From NCBI GenBank assembly GCA_937928595.1, contig CALGJV010000001.1, forward strand, positions 1 through 64,000: a stretch of 64,000 nt of DNA. The letters run 5' to 3'. The stretch comes from an uncultured Phycisphaerae bacterium (GTDB taxonomy: Bacteria > Planctomycetota > Phycisphaerae > UBA1845 > Fen-1342). Below, one piece after another: positions 1 to 7,325 of this stretch (position 1 is its first letter; the number at the start of each line of letters is the position of its first letter). The notes under the pieces were generated by a model. The model was not told the DNA's origin. It ran no database searches and saw only the letters and a program-made list of their open reading frames with translations. The position numbers and the translations under genes were made by a program.

Positions 1-342
1 GCGGTGTATTCGCATCGCCGGTCCGGTGAGCCGGCCGCGGTTGATCGTGGTCCTGGAAGCGTTGGCGGCGGCCGACGGAGTTGGCTGCGGGGATTGGTGA
101 ATGTCGCCAAACGCTACGTGATTCACGCGGCAGCGTACAACCTGGGGGTGATCCTGCGGAAGCTGTTCGGGATCGGCACGCCGCGGAGCCTCCAGGGCCG
201 GGCCGCCGCGGCCTGCGCGACGCTTCTGGCCACCCTCTGGGCCCTGTATCACCGGCTCACAACCCGCACCACGGACCCGCGCGATCGGAACCCGATCTCA
301 ACGCCAATCACCCCGAGCCCGTCCCGACTCGCCGCCGCGTAG
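1..342 (+). pseudogene. C-terminal fragment of a DDE-type transposase
   Basis: The reading frame is open from the first base, so its beginning lies outside the window. Residues around 35-60 (WLRGLVNVAKRYVIHAAAYN, then NLGVILRKLFGIGTPR) resemble the conserved end of IS1182/IS5-like DDE transposases, where an RG-x-N-x-x-KRY-L-I motif is followed by NLG and a basic LFG-GTPR segment. The region before it does not look like normal transposase sequence, so the element may be frameshifted or decayed. The tail is Thr/Pro-rich and without recognisable function. No terminal inverted repeat is visible between the stop codon and the next gene, only 25 bp away. It could be an intact gene cut by the window edge. 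Confidence 0.5.
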
Positions 343-367
343 CAAAACGGCGGTTCTTCAACGGGCT

Positions 368-1045
368 TTAGCGCCGCCGCAGCAGCGCCGCCAGCGCGAG
401 CAGGCTCAGCGCGGCCGGCTCGGGCACGAGCGACATGTTGTCGTAGTACACCGGCGAGGCGTTGTTGGCGTACAAGTCAACCGCGGCGATGTTGAGGGCC
501 GAGGTCGCGCCGGTCGTCCACGTGCCGCTCGAGAGGAGCTGGCCACCGTAGTAGACCTGGCACGCGTTCGCGGTCAAATCGATTTCGACCCGGAGCTCCG
601 TCCACGCCCCTCGGATCAGCGGGAGCTGGTTGCTGGTCCGCATGTCGTCCTTGACGGTATTCAGCACCGCGTCGAACGGGAGCTGCACGCTCCAGTCCCA
701 CGGCCCGTTCGGGTCGGTGTACGTGTTGAGCAGGATGATGTACGAAATGCCCGTGAAGTTCGCGGGGATGTACATCTGAGTCGAGTAGACCCACTGCCCG
801 CTGTTGTAGCCGAAGTACTGGTGAACCGAGTCCGCCGCGCCGTGGATCCGCTGCGATTGCGTGCCGGCGTACGCGTAGTCGGCCGACACGAGACCCGCGG
901 CCGACGGGTCCGCGCCCCAACCCTGCCAACCGCCTTGCCCGTCGATGCTGCCCAGCGTGTAGCCCTCGAACCCGTCGAACCAGTTCGCCGAGGCCACGCT
1001 TGCGGCAAGCAGCAGCACAGAACCCAATGCCAATGCGCGTTTCAT
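368..1045 (-). CDS. PEP-CTERM sorting-signal surface protein
   Basis: A 225-residue secreted protein. Residues 1-20 form a signal peptide (MKRALALGSVLLLAASVASA). The mature part is rich in Tyr, Trp, Asn and Gly and looks like a beta-sandwich, possibly lectin or laminin-G-like; I do not recognise a named domain. The last 19 residues (from 207) are a canonical PEP-CTERM signal: VPEP, a short hydrophobic helix, then three arginines. Such proteins are processed by exosortases at the inner membrane and delivered to the surface, often with an EPS matrix. A TTG lies 15 bp upstream in frame, but the ATG is preferred because GGAGGAG sits about 6 nt before it. No exosortase is encoded nearby. Confidence 0.85.
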   Translation of the reverse strand: MKRALALGSVLLLAASVASANWFDGFEGYTLGSIDGQGGWQGWGADPSAAGLVSADYAYAGTQSQRIHGAADSVHQYFGYNSGQWVYSTQMYIPANFTGISYIILLNTYTDPNGPWDWSVQLPFDAVLNTVKDDMRTSNQLPLIRGAWTELRVEIDLTANACQVYYGGQLLSSGTWTTGATSALNIAAVDLYANNASPVYYDNMSLVPEPAALSLLALAALLRRR

Positions 1046-1505
1046 GCCTCTCCTCCTCAATGTTCCCGATCCGGTGACATGATGAACGATGGGACCCGGG
1101 GATGGGCCTCTCGTTCCACTCAGCCCTGGGGCTAGCGCGCCGGCCGTCTTCCCACAAGCATTTTTTCACGTGAGGCGACGCCAATGCGCGGCCGGCGAAC
1201 GTCGCTTGCGACAGTCGCCCCCTTGAATCGTGGCCCGGAAAGTGTTCAGTGACGCTGCGCTGATTGCCGCTGTCGGCTATTCAGGGGACGCCGCTGGGGC
1301 GTGCGACCAGTCGTCGGCCGCGTCCGAAACCGTCTCCGGCGGGTCGGACGGGAACTTCGCGCGCGAGACAGGCGTTCGGCCGGCCTGTGCGTGTCGCAGG
1401 CTCCCAGCACCCGATCGGAATCACACCCGCCGTTGGCCGGTGCCGCACGGGGCGCACCCCGCCGGTCTTGCGCTCGCGGTGCCGGCACACCGCACGTCGC
1501 GGGCC
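1046..1505. other. Intergenic stretch without a recognisable gene
   Basis: About 460 bp between the PEP-CTERM gene (reading left) and the end of the phosphoglycerate mutase gene. All open frames here are short, Arg/Pro-rich and without family features. There is a T-run at about 1162-1167 next to a CACGTG palindrome. A small GC hairpin (stem 1499-1503 with 1509-1513) holds the stop codon of the mutase gene in its loop. Neither is convincing as a terminator or a regulatory site. Confidence 0.5.
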
Positions 1506-2711
1506 TCACCCGCGTGCGAAGAACTCAGTGAGCAGCGCGTGTCCCGGCGCTACCAGCCGGCCGCCGGCCAGCGCGTCGGCTTCGCTGAACGGCCGCCGCT
1601 CGACCGGTGTCACGTCGTGGCCGGCGTAGGCGAACGGCGGCGGGGCGGCCCCGTGCTGCGTGGTGCGGGTGGACGTGACGTGATCCGGCGCGACGAGGAT
1701 GCGCCACTCGCGCCGGCGCTGGAGCGCATCGAGCAGCGGTCCGACCACGTGTTCGTCGGTGCGCTCGAGCGCCGCGATCTTTTCGGCGGCGCTGCCCTGG
1801 TGCGCGGCTTCGTCCGGCGCTTCGACGTGCACGATGATGAGGTCGTAGTCTTCCAGCGCCCGCGCGGCGTGGACGCCCTTGCCCGCGTAGTTCGTATCGA
1901 GATAGCCCGTCGCCCCCGGCACCTCGATCAGGTCCAGTCCGGCAGCGCGCGCCAGCCCGCGGATGATGTCCACCGCCGTGATCACCGCCCCGCGGAGGCC
2001 GTACCGGGCGGCGAGCGACGGCAGCGGCCGCGGCCGACCCTGCCCCCAGAGCCAGATGTCGGTGACCGGTTCGCGTCCGGCCGCCTGCCGCGCGCGGTTG
2101 ACGTCGTGCTCGCGGAGCAGCGCGGCGGCCCGGGCCATGATCCCGCGTACGCGCTCCTCGCCCCGGCCGCGCGGCAGATGCTCGCGGACCGGCGCGTTCG
2201 GGATGTCGTGCGGCGGAGCACAGCGCAGCTCAAGGCCGGCGCCGTCCGACGCGACCATGAGGTTGCGGTAGCTCACGCCCGCGTAGAAGCGGCAGCCGCG
2301 CAAGGACGGGTCGCCGCCCGCGGCGAGGGCGTTGAGGTCCGCGATGAGACGGTCGGCCTCCGCCTGCTCGATGTGCCCGGCGGTGAAGTCGCACATTCGC
2401 CCGTCGCGAATCGTCACGAAGTTGCAGCGGAAGATCAGCTCATCGGCCCCGACTTGCAGCCCACGGGCCGCCGCTTCGATCGGGGCCCGGCCGCTGTAAT
2501 ACTCCCGCGGGTCGTAGCCCAGCAGCGTTAGTGTCGCGACGTCCGTGCCGGGCGTGAACCCTTCGGGAATCGTCAGTACGCGGCCGAGGCGGCCGCCGGC
2601 CGCGATCCAGTCCATGTGGGGAATGCGGGCGACCTGAAGCGGCGTCCGGCCGCCGAGTTCGTCCAGCGGTTCGTCGGCAGCGCCGTCGGGCAGCACGATG
2701 GCGTATTTCAT
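1506..2711 (-). CDS. apgM: Cofactor-independent phosphoglycerate mutase, archaeal type
   Basis: A 401-residue alkaline-phosphatase-superfamily enzyme of the archaeal-type iPGM group, interconverting 3- and 2-phosphoglycerate in glycolysis. Some bacterial members have been proposed to act as an alternative homoserine kinase, so that role cannot be excluded. Visible motifs are the N-terminal metal site PDGAADEP (8-15), the family block GTDVATLTLLGYDP (55-68), VHVEAPDEAAHQ (294-305), APDH (341-344) and HGAAPPPF (353-360). Length fits the family, about 400 residues against about 510 for the other iPGM type. No clear Shine-Dalgarno precedes the ATG. A TACAGT box lies at 2759-2764 on the minus strand. 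The gene stands alone. Confidence 0.88.
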   Translation of the reverse strand: MKYAIVLPDGAADEPLDELGGRTPLQVARIPHMDWIAAGGRLGRVLTIPEGFTPGTDVATLTLLGYDPREYYSGRAPIEAAARGLQVGADELIFRCNFVTIRDGRMCDFTAGHIEQAEADRLIADLNALAAGGDPSLRGCRFYAGVSYRNLMVASDGAGLELRCAPPHDIPNAPVREHLPRGRGEERVRGIMARAAALLREHDVNRARQAAGREPVTDIWLWGQGRPRPLPSLAARYGLRGAVITAVDIIRGLARAAGLDLIEVPGATGYLDTNYAGKGVHAARALEDYDLIIVHVEAPDEAAHQGSAAEKIAALERTDEHVVGPLLDALQRRREWRILVAPDHVTSTRTTQHGAAPPPFAYAGHDVTPVERRPFSEADALAGGRLVAPGHALLTEFFARG

Positions 2712-2762
2712 GGAATGGTCCGTCGCCTGACGTGGCGGGCGGCCGGCCCGCCGAACTCACTG

Positions 2763-2804
2763 TAGCAGGGTAGCAGGGCCGGGCCCGGAAGGCACGGAGG
2801 CACG
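2763..2804. repeat. Short intergenic repeats (TAGCAGGG doublet and GGCACGGAGGCACG)
   Basis: The octamer TAGCAGGG is repeated in tandem at 2763-2778. Just after it, 2791-2804 reads GGCACGGAGGCACG, an imperfect internal repeat. The same 14-mer recurs at 60988-61001, also between genes. This suggests a dispersed intergenic repeat family, of which only two copies fall in this window. Confidence 0.45.
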
Positions 2805-2972
2805 AAGCAAGAGATCAGGCGTGGTGCCGGGGGCTACGGACCCCTCGGAGCGCAAGCGTGTGGGCAGGCAGCCTGTCGCTCGACGGCCGATTCCTGGTTT
2901 GCCCCCCTTGCCATACGCCTCGCCACTCCCCGCCACCGGCTTCGGCCGGTGGAACAGGCGTGCCCCGGGCCG

Positions 2973-2978
2973 TACAAT
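2973..2978 (+). promoter_or_regulatory. TACAAT box close to lpxD start
   Basis: TACAAT fits the TANNNT form of a sigma-70 -10 box. It lies 8 nt before an in-frame GTG (2987) and 14 nt before the ATG (2993) of lpxD, leaving almost no room for a 5' leader. No TTG-type -35 box is evident. Confidence 0.4.
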
Positions 2979-2992
2979 GGCGGCCGGTGAGC

Positions 2993-4069
2993 ATGACGTT
3001 GGCCGAGCTTTGCGACGCGCTTCGGGCGGTGGGAATGAAGCCCGAGCTGCGCGGCGACCCGGCGCGCGCGATTCAGCGGGTGGCGACGCTGGAGGACGCC
3101 GTGGCGGGCGACGTTTCGTTTCTTTCCAACCCCAAGTACGAAAAAGCTTTACAGACAACGAAGGCGTCGGCCGTCGTGCTGCGCCCGGATGTCGAGGCTC
3201 CGCCGCAACTCGACCTGATCCGCGTGGAGGATCCGTACGCCGCGATAACCGTTCTGATCGTGCGGGTGCATGGCTATCGGCGGCATCGGCGGGTGCCGCC
3301 CGACCCGGCGGTCACGCAGGTGCACCCGACGGCCCGCATCGGCGAGAACGCGACGATCCACCCGGGCGTGGTCATCGACGAGGACGTGACGATCGGGCGC
3401 GACGCCGTGATCTACCCGGGCTGCTACGTCGGCCCGCGCTGCCGGATCGGCGACCGTGTGCTGCTGTACCCGAACGTGGTCCTGTACGAGGACACGGTCC
3501 TCGGCGATCGCGTCACCATCCACGCCAACACCGTCATCGGTGAAGACGGTCTCGGATACGCTCCCGTCGACGGCCAATGGCTCAAGATTCCGCAGATCGG
3601 CCACGTCGTGATCGAGGACGACGTCGAGATCGGCGCCGGGTGCGCGATCGACCGGGCCACGCTCGGCCGCACGCGCATCGGTCGCGGGACGAAGTTCAGC
3701 AACCTGATCGCGATTGGGCACGGGACGCAGGTGGGCGAGCACTGCCTGTTCGTCGCGCAGGTCGGCATTGCGGGGTCCGTCACGGTCGGGAACCACGTGA
3801 CGATGGCCGGGCAGGTCGGCGTCGTTGGCCATATCCGCGTGGGCGATCGTGCGACGGTGGGCGCGAAGGCGGGCGTGACGAACAGCGTACCGGACGGGGA
3901 GACGGTGCTCGGCGCGCCGGCCATTCCGATCCGCGAGATGAAACGGCAGGTCGTCCACATCGCGCGACTGCCGGAGCTGCACGACCGCGTGAAGCAGCTC
4001 GAGCGCGAGCTGGCGGAGCTGCGAGCGCGGCTCGAGTCCCAGGCCGGAGGCGTGCCGGCGCGGGAGTAG
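2993..4069 (+). CDS. lpxD: UDP-3-O-acylglucosamine N-acyltransferase
   Basis: A 358-residue lipid A enzyme that adds the second, N-linked acyl chain from acyl-ACP to UDP-3-O-acylglucosamine in the cytosol. The N-terminal uridine-binding domain (about 1-100) includes DVSFLSNPKYEKAL. It is followed by a left-handed beta-helix of hexapeptide repeats (about 105-305) and a C-terminal coiled coil (about 322-348). The catalytic histidine is His243 in IAIGHGTQVGEH. An in-frame GTG six bases upstream could be the true start if the mRNA is leaderless. Together with the next gene it shows that the cell makes lipid A. The gap to lpxI is about 60 bp on the same strand, so co-transcription is likely. Confidence 0.93.
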   Translation: MTLAELCDALRAVGMKPELRGDPARAIQRVATLEDAVAGDVSFLSNPKYEKALQTTKASAVVLRPDVEAPPQLDLIRVEDPYAAITVLIVRVHGYRRHRRVPPDPAVTQVHPTARIGENATIHPGVVIDEDVTIGRDAVIYPGCYVGPRCRIGDRVLLYPNVVLYEDTVLGDRVTIHANTVIGEDGLGYAPVDGQWLKIPQIGHVVIEDDVEIGAGCAIDRATLGRTRIGRGTKFSNLIAIGHGTQVGEHCLFVAQVGIAGSVTVGNHVTMAGQVGVVGHIRVGDRATVGAKAGVTNSVPDGETVLGAPAIPIREMKRQVVHIARLPELHDRVKQLERELAELRARLESQAGGVPARE

Positions 4070-4127
4070 CAGGCGGCACGCCGCGTCGATCTCATCCTTC
4101 GCCCGCTCGCTGTTCGCGGTGCTCGCC

Positions 4128-5006
4128 ATGATCGCCGATCCGATGGCTTCGTGCGACCGCGTCACGCCGCTCGGTCTCATCGCCGGCGAAGGCGAGCTGC
4201 CCAAGCTCGTCGCGCGGGGGGCCCGCGCCGCCGGTCGGCCGGTCGTGATCGTCGGTCTGCGCGGCTCGGCCGACCCGGAGCTGCGCTTGCTAGCCGATCG
4301 GTTCTGCTGGCGTGGCGTCGTGCAGCTCGGCCGCTGGATCCGGGTCTTCCGCCGGGCCGGTTGCCGCGAGATCATCATGGCCGGGCGCGTGCGCAAGGCG
4401 GCCATGTTCGGCGGGCCGCGGTGGCTGCAAATCTTGCAGTACTGGCCCGACCTCACGAGCATACGCGTCTGGTACCGCCACGCGCGCGACAAGCGCAACG
4501 ACACGCTTCTGGGCGCGGTAGCTGAGGAACTCGCCCGGCGAGGACTGACGTTGATCGACTCGACCCGCTACTGCCCGGAGGCCCTGGCGCCCGCCGGCGT
4601 CCTGACACGCCGCGCGCCGTCCGCCGCCGCGCAGGCCGACGCCGAGTTCGGCTGGCCGCTGGCCCGCCAGATCGCGGCGCTGGACATCGGCCAGGCCATC
4701 GCCGTGAAGGAACGCGAGGTCATCGCCGTCGAGGCGATCGAGGGCACCGACCAACTCATCGAACGGACCGGTCCCCTGTGCCCGCAGGGCGGGTGGACGC
4801 TCATCAAGGTCGCCAAGCCCAACCAGGACATGCGTTTCGACGTGCCCACGGTGGGCCCGCACACGATCGAGAGCCTGCACCGCAATCGGGCGGCCGCCCT
4901 GGTCATCCAGGCCGGCAAGACCATCCTGCTCGAGCGCGAACGGATGCTCGCGCTGGCGGATCAGTATGGCATCACGGTGGTGGCCCGCGAGGATGCCGCC
5001 GGCTGA
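4128..5006 (+). CDS. lpxI: UDP-2,3-diacylglucosamine pyrophosphatase
   Basis: A 292-residue protein of the LpxI (DUF1009) family, the alternative to LpxH. It hydrolyses UDP-2,3-diacylglucosamine to 2,3-diacylglucosamine 1-phosphate and UMP. Hallmarks are the N-terminal GLIAGEGELP, the middle GRVRKAAMFG, and the C-terminal KPNQDMRFDVPTVGPHTI, whose QDxRxDxPxxG core is highly conserved in the family. The start is uncertain: a GTG (4119), this ATG, or an ATG at 4143 would all keep the conserved part, and none has a good Shine-Dalgarno. It follows lpxD on the same strand, which supports a lipid A role. Confidence 0.92.
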   Translation: MIADPMASCDRVTPLGLIAGEGELPKLVARGARAAGRPVVIVGLRGSADPELRLLADRFCWRGVVQLGRWIRVFRRAGCREIIMAGRVRKAAMFGGPRWLQILQYWPDLTSIRVWYRHARDKRNDTLLGAVAEELARRGLTLIDSTRYCPEALAPAGVLTRRAPSAAAQADAEFGWPLARQIAALDIGQAIAVKEREVIAVEAIEGTDQLIERTGPLCPQGGWTLIKVAKPNQDMRFDVPTVGPHTIESLHRNRAAALVIQAGKTILLERERMLALADQYGITVVAREDAAG

Positions 5007-5051
5007 GGCCGTCGCGCCCGCCGCGCGTGCCGACGCGGTCGCTCCCGCCGC

Positions 5052-5057
5052 TACAAT
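5052..5057 (+). promoter_or_regulatory. TACAAT box 5 nt before the VWA gene start
   Basis: TACAAT is followed by only five bases and then the ATG at 5063. If it is a -10 box, transcription would begin at or next to the start codon, giving a leaderless mRNA. No Shine-Dalgarno is present. Confidence 0.45.
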
Positions 5058-5062
5058 CCCGC

Positions 5063-6802
5063 ATGAGCAGCGCGCCGCGCCGCCTCCCCGGCGGCATCAT
5101 CCACACCTACCGCAAGTACGACCCGCAGCGGTTCCCCATGCCGGCCGCGGAGCCGCCGGATCTGGTGTCACCCGCGTTCGAGCATCTCCTCGCGTACGGC
5201 CGCTACCGGCCGTTGACGCCCGAAGAGCTGGCCGACGCGGTCGAGCTCGATCCGCGGCAGATCACCGGCTTCGGGCCGAGCCTCGATGCGCTGCGGGCGC
5301 TGCTGGAGGAGCGGAAGCGGCGCATCCTCGCCCGGTATGAGACGGGCGCGGCCCGGCGGGCGGCGGAGACGGCCTGGCGGCAGGCGGTGCGCGCGGCGCG
5401 GCCGCCCAGGCACCTCCGCGGCCCGTTTGAGGCGGCCGTGCGGAGCGAACAGGCGCTCGACCTCGAGCGGCTGTGGTACCGCGTGGACCAGCGCAGCGAC
5501 TTCGGGCGGCAACTCGTGCAGCTCACGGCGCGCCTGAACGAGCGGGACGAGGTGGACGAGCTGGCGTCGAAGTACGCGTTCACCGGTCACACCCCGCTGA
5601 CGGTTCCGGAGGCGCTGGACGTCAAGGAGGAGCTGGAGACCATCGACCGGCTGCTCAAGCAGCTTGAGGAAGCGGCCCGCACGGCGAAGGTCGCGGTGAT
5701 CGACCTGGAAGCCCTATCGCGCTTCGCCGACGAGGAGCAGATGGCGGAGCTGGAGGGGCTCGCGCGACGCGTGCAGGAGCTGCTGCGGCAGCAGGCGGAG
5801 CGGCAGGGGCTTCTGGACCGTGAGGGTCGGCTGGAACTGACGCCGAAAGCGTACCGGCTGTTCCAGGGCAAGCTGCTCGACCAGATCTTCAGCGAGCTTC
5901 AGGCGGCCAAGTCCGGCCGGCACCACGTGGAGCTGGGCGGCGACGGGGCCGTCGAGCTTCAGCGGACGAAGCCCTACGAGTTCGGCGACTCGCTGGCGAA
6001 CCTCGACGTGCCCGCCTCGCTGGTCAACGCGCTCGTGCGCGAGCTGGGCGAGGCCCAGGCGGCGGGGCGGGGGTTGTCCGGGCCGCCGGGCCGCGTGCGC
6101 CTGATGCCCGGCGACCTCGAGATCCACCTGACGCGCAACACGCCGAAGTGCGCGACGGCCGTGCTGATGGACATGAGCGGCTCGATGCGGTGGGGCGGGG
6201 CGTATATCCACGTGAAGCGGATGGCGCTGGCGCTGCACGGGCTGATCTGCCGCGAGTATCCCGGCGACGCGGTGTTCTTCTTCGAGGTTGCGACGCTCGC
6301 CAAGCGGCGGCACGTGGCGGAAATCGTGGACCTGCTGCCGCACCCGGTGACGATCCACGATCCGGTCGTGCGGCTGCGGGCGGACCTCGGCGATCCCGAT
6401 TTCTCCGAGCTGCTGCTGCCGCCGCACTTCACGAACATTCAGCACGGGTTGCGGCTGGCGCGGCAGACGCTCCAGGTGCAGGACACGCCGAACCGGCAGA
6501 TCATTCTGATCACGGACGGGCTGCCGACGGCCCACTTCGAGGACCGGCACCTGTTCATGCTGTATCCGCCCGCCGACCGCACGGCCGAGCACACGCTGCG
6601 CGAAGGGCGCCAGTGCCGGGCGGAGGGCATCACGCTGAACATTTTCCTGGTCAGCTCGTGGTCGCAGAGCGAGGAGGACGTGCGGTTCGCGCACGAGCTG
6701 GCGGAGAGCACCCGCGGCCGCGTGTTCTTCGTGTCGGGCGGCGAGCTGGAGCGGTTCGTCGTGTGGAACTACGTGCAGCGCCGGCGGCGCATCATCGGCT
6801 GA
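5063..6802 (+). CDS. VWA-domain (CoxE-like) protein
   Basis: A 579-residue cytosolic protein without signal peptide or membrane segment. Residues 1-340 are largely helical and charged. The C-terminal von Willebrand A domain (about 360-575) has a MIDAS metal site: DMSGS at 370-374, TN in HFTNIQHGL (455-463), and ITDG at 483-486. CoxE-like VWA proteins usually work with a MoxR-type AAA+ ATPase as a chaperone pair that inserts metals or remodels complexes. No such ATPase is nearby, so the partner must be elsewhere or the role differs. The start was chosen because everything upstream in the frame overlaps lpxI and because a TACAAT box lies 5 nt before this ATG. Confidence 0.8.
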   Translation: MSSAPRRLPGGIIHTYRKYDPQRFPMPAAEPPDLVSPAFEHLLAYGRYRPLTPEELADAVELDPRQITGFGPSLDALRALLEERKRRILARYETGAARRAAETAWRQAVRAARPPRHLRGPFEAAVRSEQALDLERLWYRVDQRSDFGRQLVQLTARLNERDEVDELASKYAFTGHTPLTVPEALDVKEELETIDRLLKQLEEAARTAKVAVIDLEALSRFADEEQMAELEGLARRVQELLRQQAERQGLLDREGRLELTPKAYRLFQGKLLDQIFSELQAAKSGRHHVELGGDGAVELQRTKPYEFGDSLANLDVPASLVNALVRELGEAQAAGRGLSGPPGRVRLMPGDLEIHLTRNTPKCATAVLMDMSGSMRWGGAYIHVKRMALALHGLICREYPGDAVFFFEVATLAKRRHVAEIVDLLPHPVTIHDPVVRLRADLGDPDFSELLLPPHFTNIQHGLRLARQTLQVQDTPNRQIILITDGLPTAHFEDRHLFMLYPPADRTAEHTLREGRQCRAEGITLNIFLVSSWSQSEEDVRFAHELAESTRGRVFFVSGGELERFVVWNYVQRRRRIIG

Positions 6803-6833
6803 CCGAGCACCGCCCCGCCCCCGCCGAGTCAAC

Positions 6834-6907
6834 CGCGCCCGGAGGGATTCGAACCCCCAACCCTCGGCTCCGAAGGCCGATGCTCTATCCAGTTGAGCTA
6901 CGGACGC
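6834..6907 (-). tRNA. tRNA-Arg (anticodon TCG)
   Basis: The minus strand folds into a complete cloverleaf. It has a 7-bp acceptor stem (one G-U), a D arm with GCTC/GAGC, an anticodon stem TCGGC/GCCGA with loop CTTCGGA (anticodon TCG, reading CGA and other CGN codons), and a T arm with TTCGAAT. The discriminator base is G at 6834. The 3' CCA is not encoded and must be added by the cell. It lies between the VWA gene and rpmH. Confidence 0.95.
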
Positions 6908-6994
6908 GAGCGAATCTGCGTAGCGCTCCAGCCGGGCCTGCCAACAAACCGCCGCCAGTGGTGGGTGGCACGCCCCGGATGCCGATCTCCGGGT

Positions 6995-7135
6995 TCAGCG
7001 GTCGTCGAGGTTCACGCTGCGGCCGATGCGTCGTTTGCGGTTGATGAGCTTGCGGCCCTTGCTGGTGCGCATGCGAGCGCGGAACCCGTGCTTGCGGAGG
7101 CGTTTGATTTTGCTGAGGCGATGCGGATAGTGCAT
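6995..7135 (-). CDS. rpmH: 50S ribosomal protein L34
   Basis: A 46-residue, strongly basic protein with the L34 signature: MHYPHRLSKIKRLRKHGFRA, then RMRTSKGRKLINRKRR. It is a structural protein of the large ribosomal subunit. An upstream ATG (7144) would add MTV. The shorter start is preferred because AGGA lies 8 nt before it and because it matches the usual L34 N-terminus. In many bacteria rpmH is followed by rnpA, yidC and genes near dnaA. Here it is followed by a tRNA gene instead, so the ancestral cluster is broken up. Confidence 0.95.
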   Translation of the reverse strand: MHYPHRLSKIKRLRKHGFRARMRTSKGRKLINRKRRIGRSVNLDDR

Positions 7136-7246
7136 GACCGTCATCCTGTCTCGGCGGGCACCGCTGGGGCCCCGCGGGTCGTCTCCTGTCGCAGACCCGT
7201 GAGTATGACGAATGGGCGACCGCGCGCCAATGCCTTGCCGGCCGCC

Positions 7247-7273
7247 TTGTTCCCGGCCGTGCGTCACGATAAT
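7247..7273 (+). promoter_or_regulatory. Possible promoter of transketolase gene
   Basis: TTGTTC (7247-7252), a 15-bp spacer, and GATAAT (7268-7273) resemble a sigma-70 promoter with a short spacer. It lies 52 nt before the ATG at 7326 and contains the CGATAA core discussed for the EPS locus. Confidence 0.35.
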
Positions 7274-7325
7274 CTGGAGGTCTTTATACCCAGCCCGGCC
7301 GACGAGCGGCCTGCGGAGGCGAGCG

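Noticed and set aside
1499-1513. Hairpin at the end of the phosphoglycerate mutase gene as terminator
   Set aside because: Only a 5-bp stem, the stop codon lies in the loop, and no T-tract follows on the relevant strand.
2820-2992. Upstream extension of lpxD from 2858
   Set aside because: The added residues are not LpxD-like, and the TACAAT box lies within that stretch.
4778-5062. N-terminal extension of the VWA protein
   Set aside because: It overlaps lpxI, is low-complexity (GRQAQPGHAFRR-like) and lacks similarity to VWA proteins. The ATG at 5063 follows a TACAAT box.
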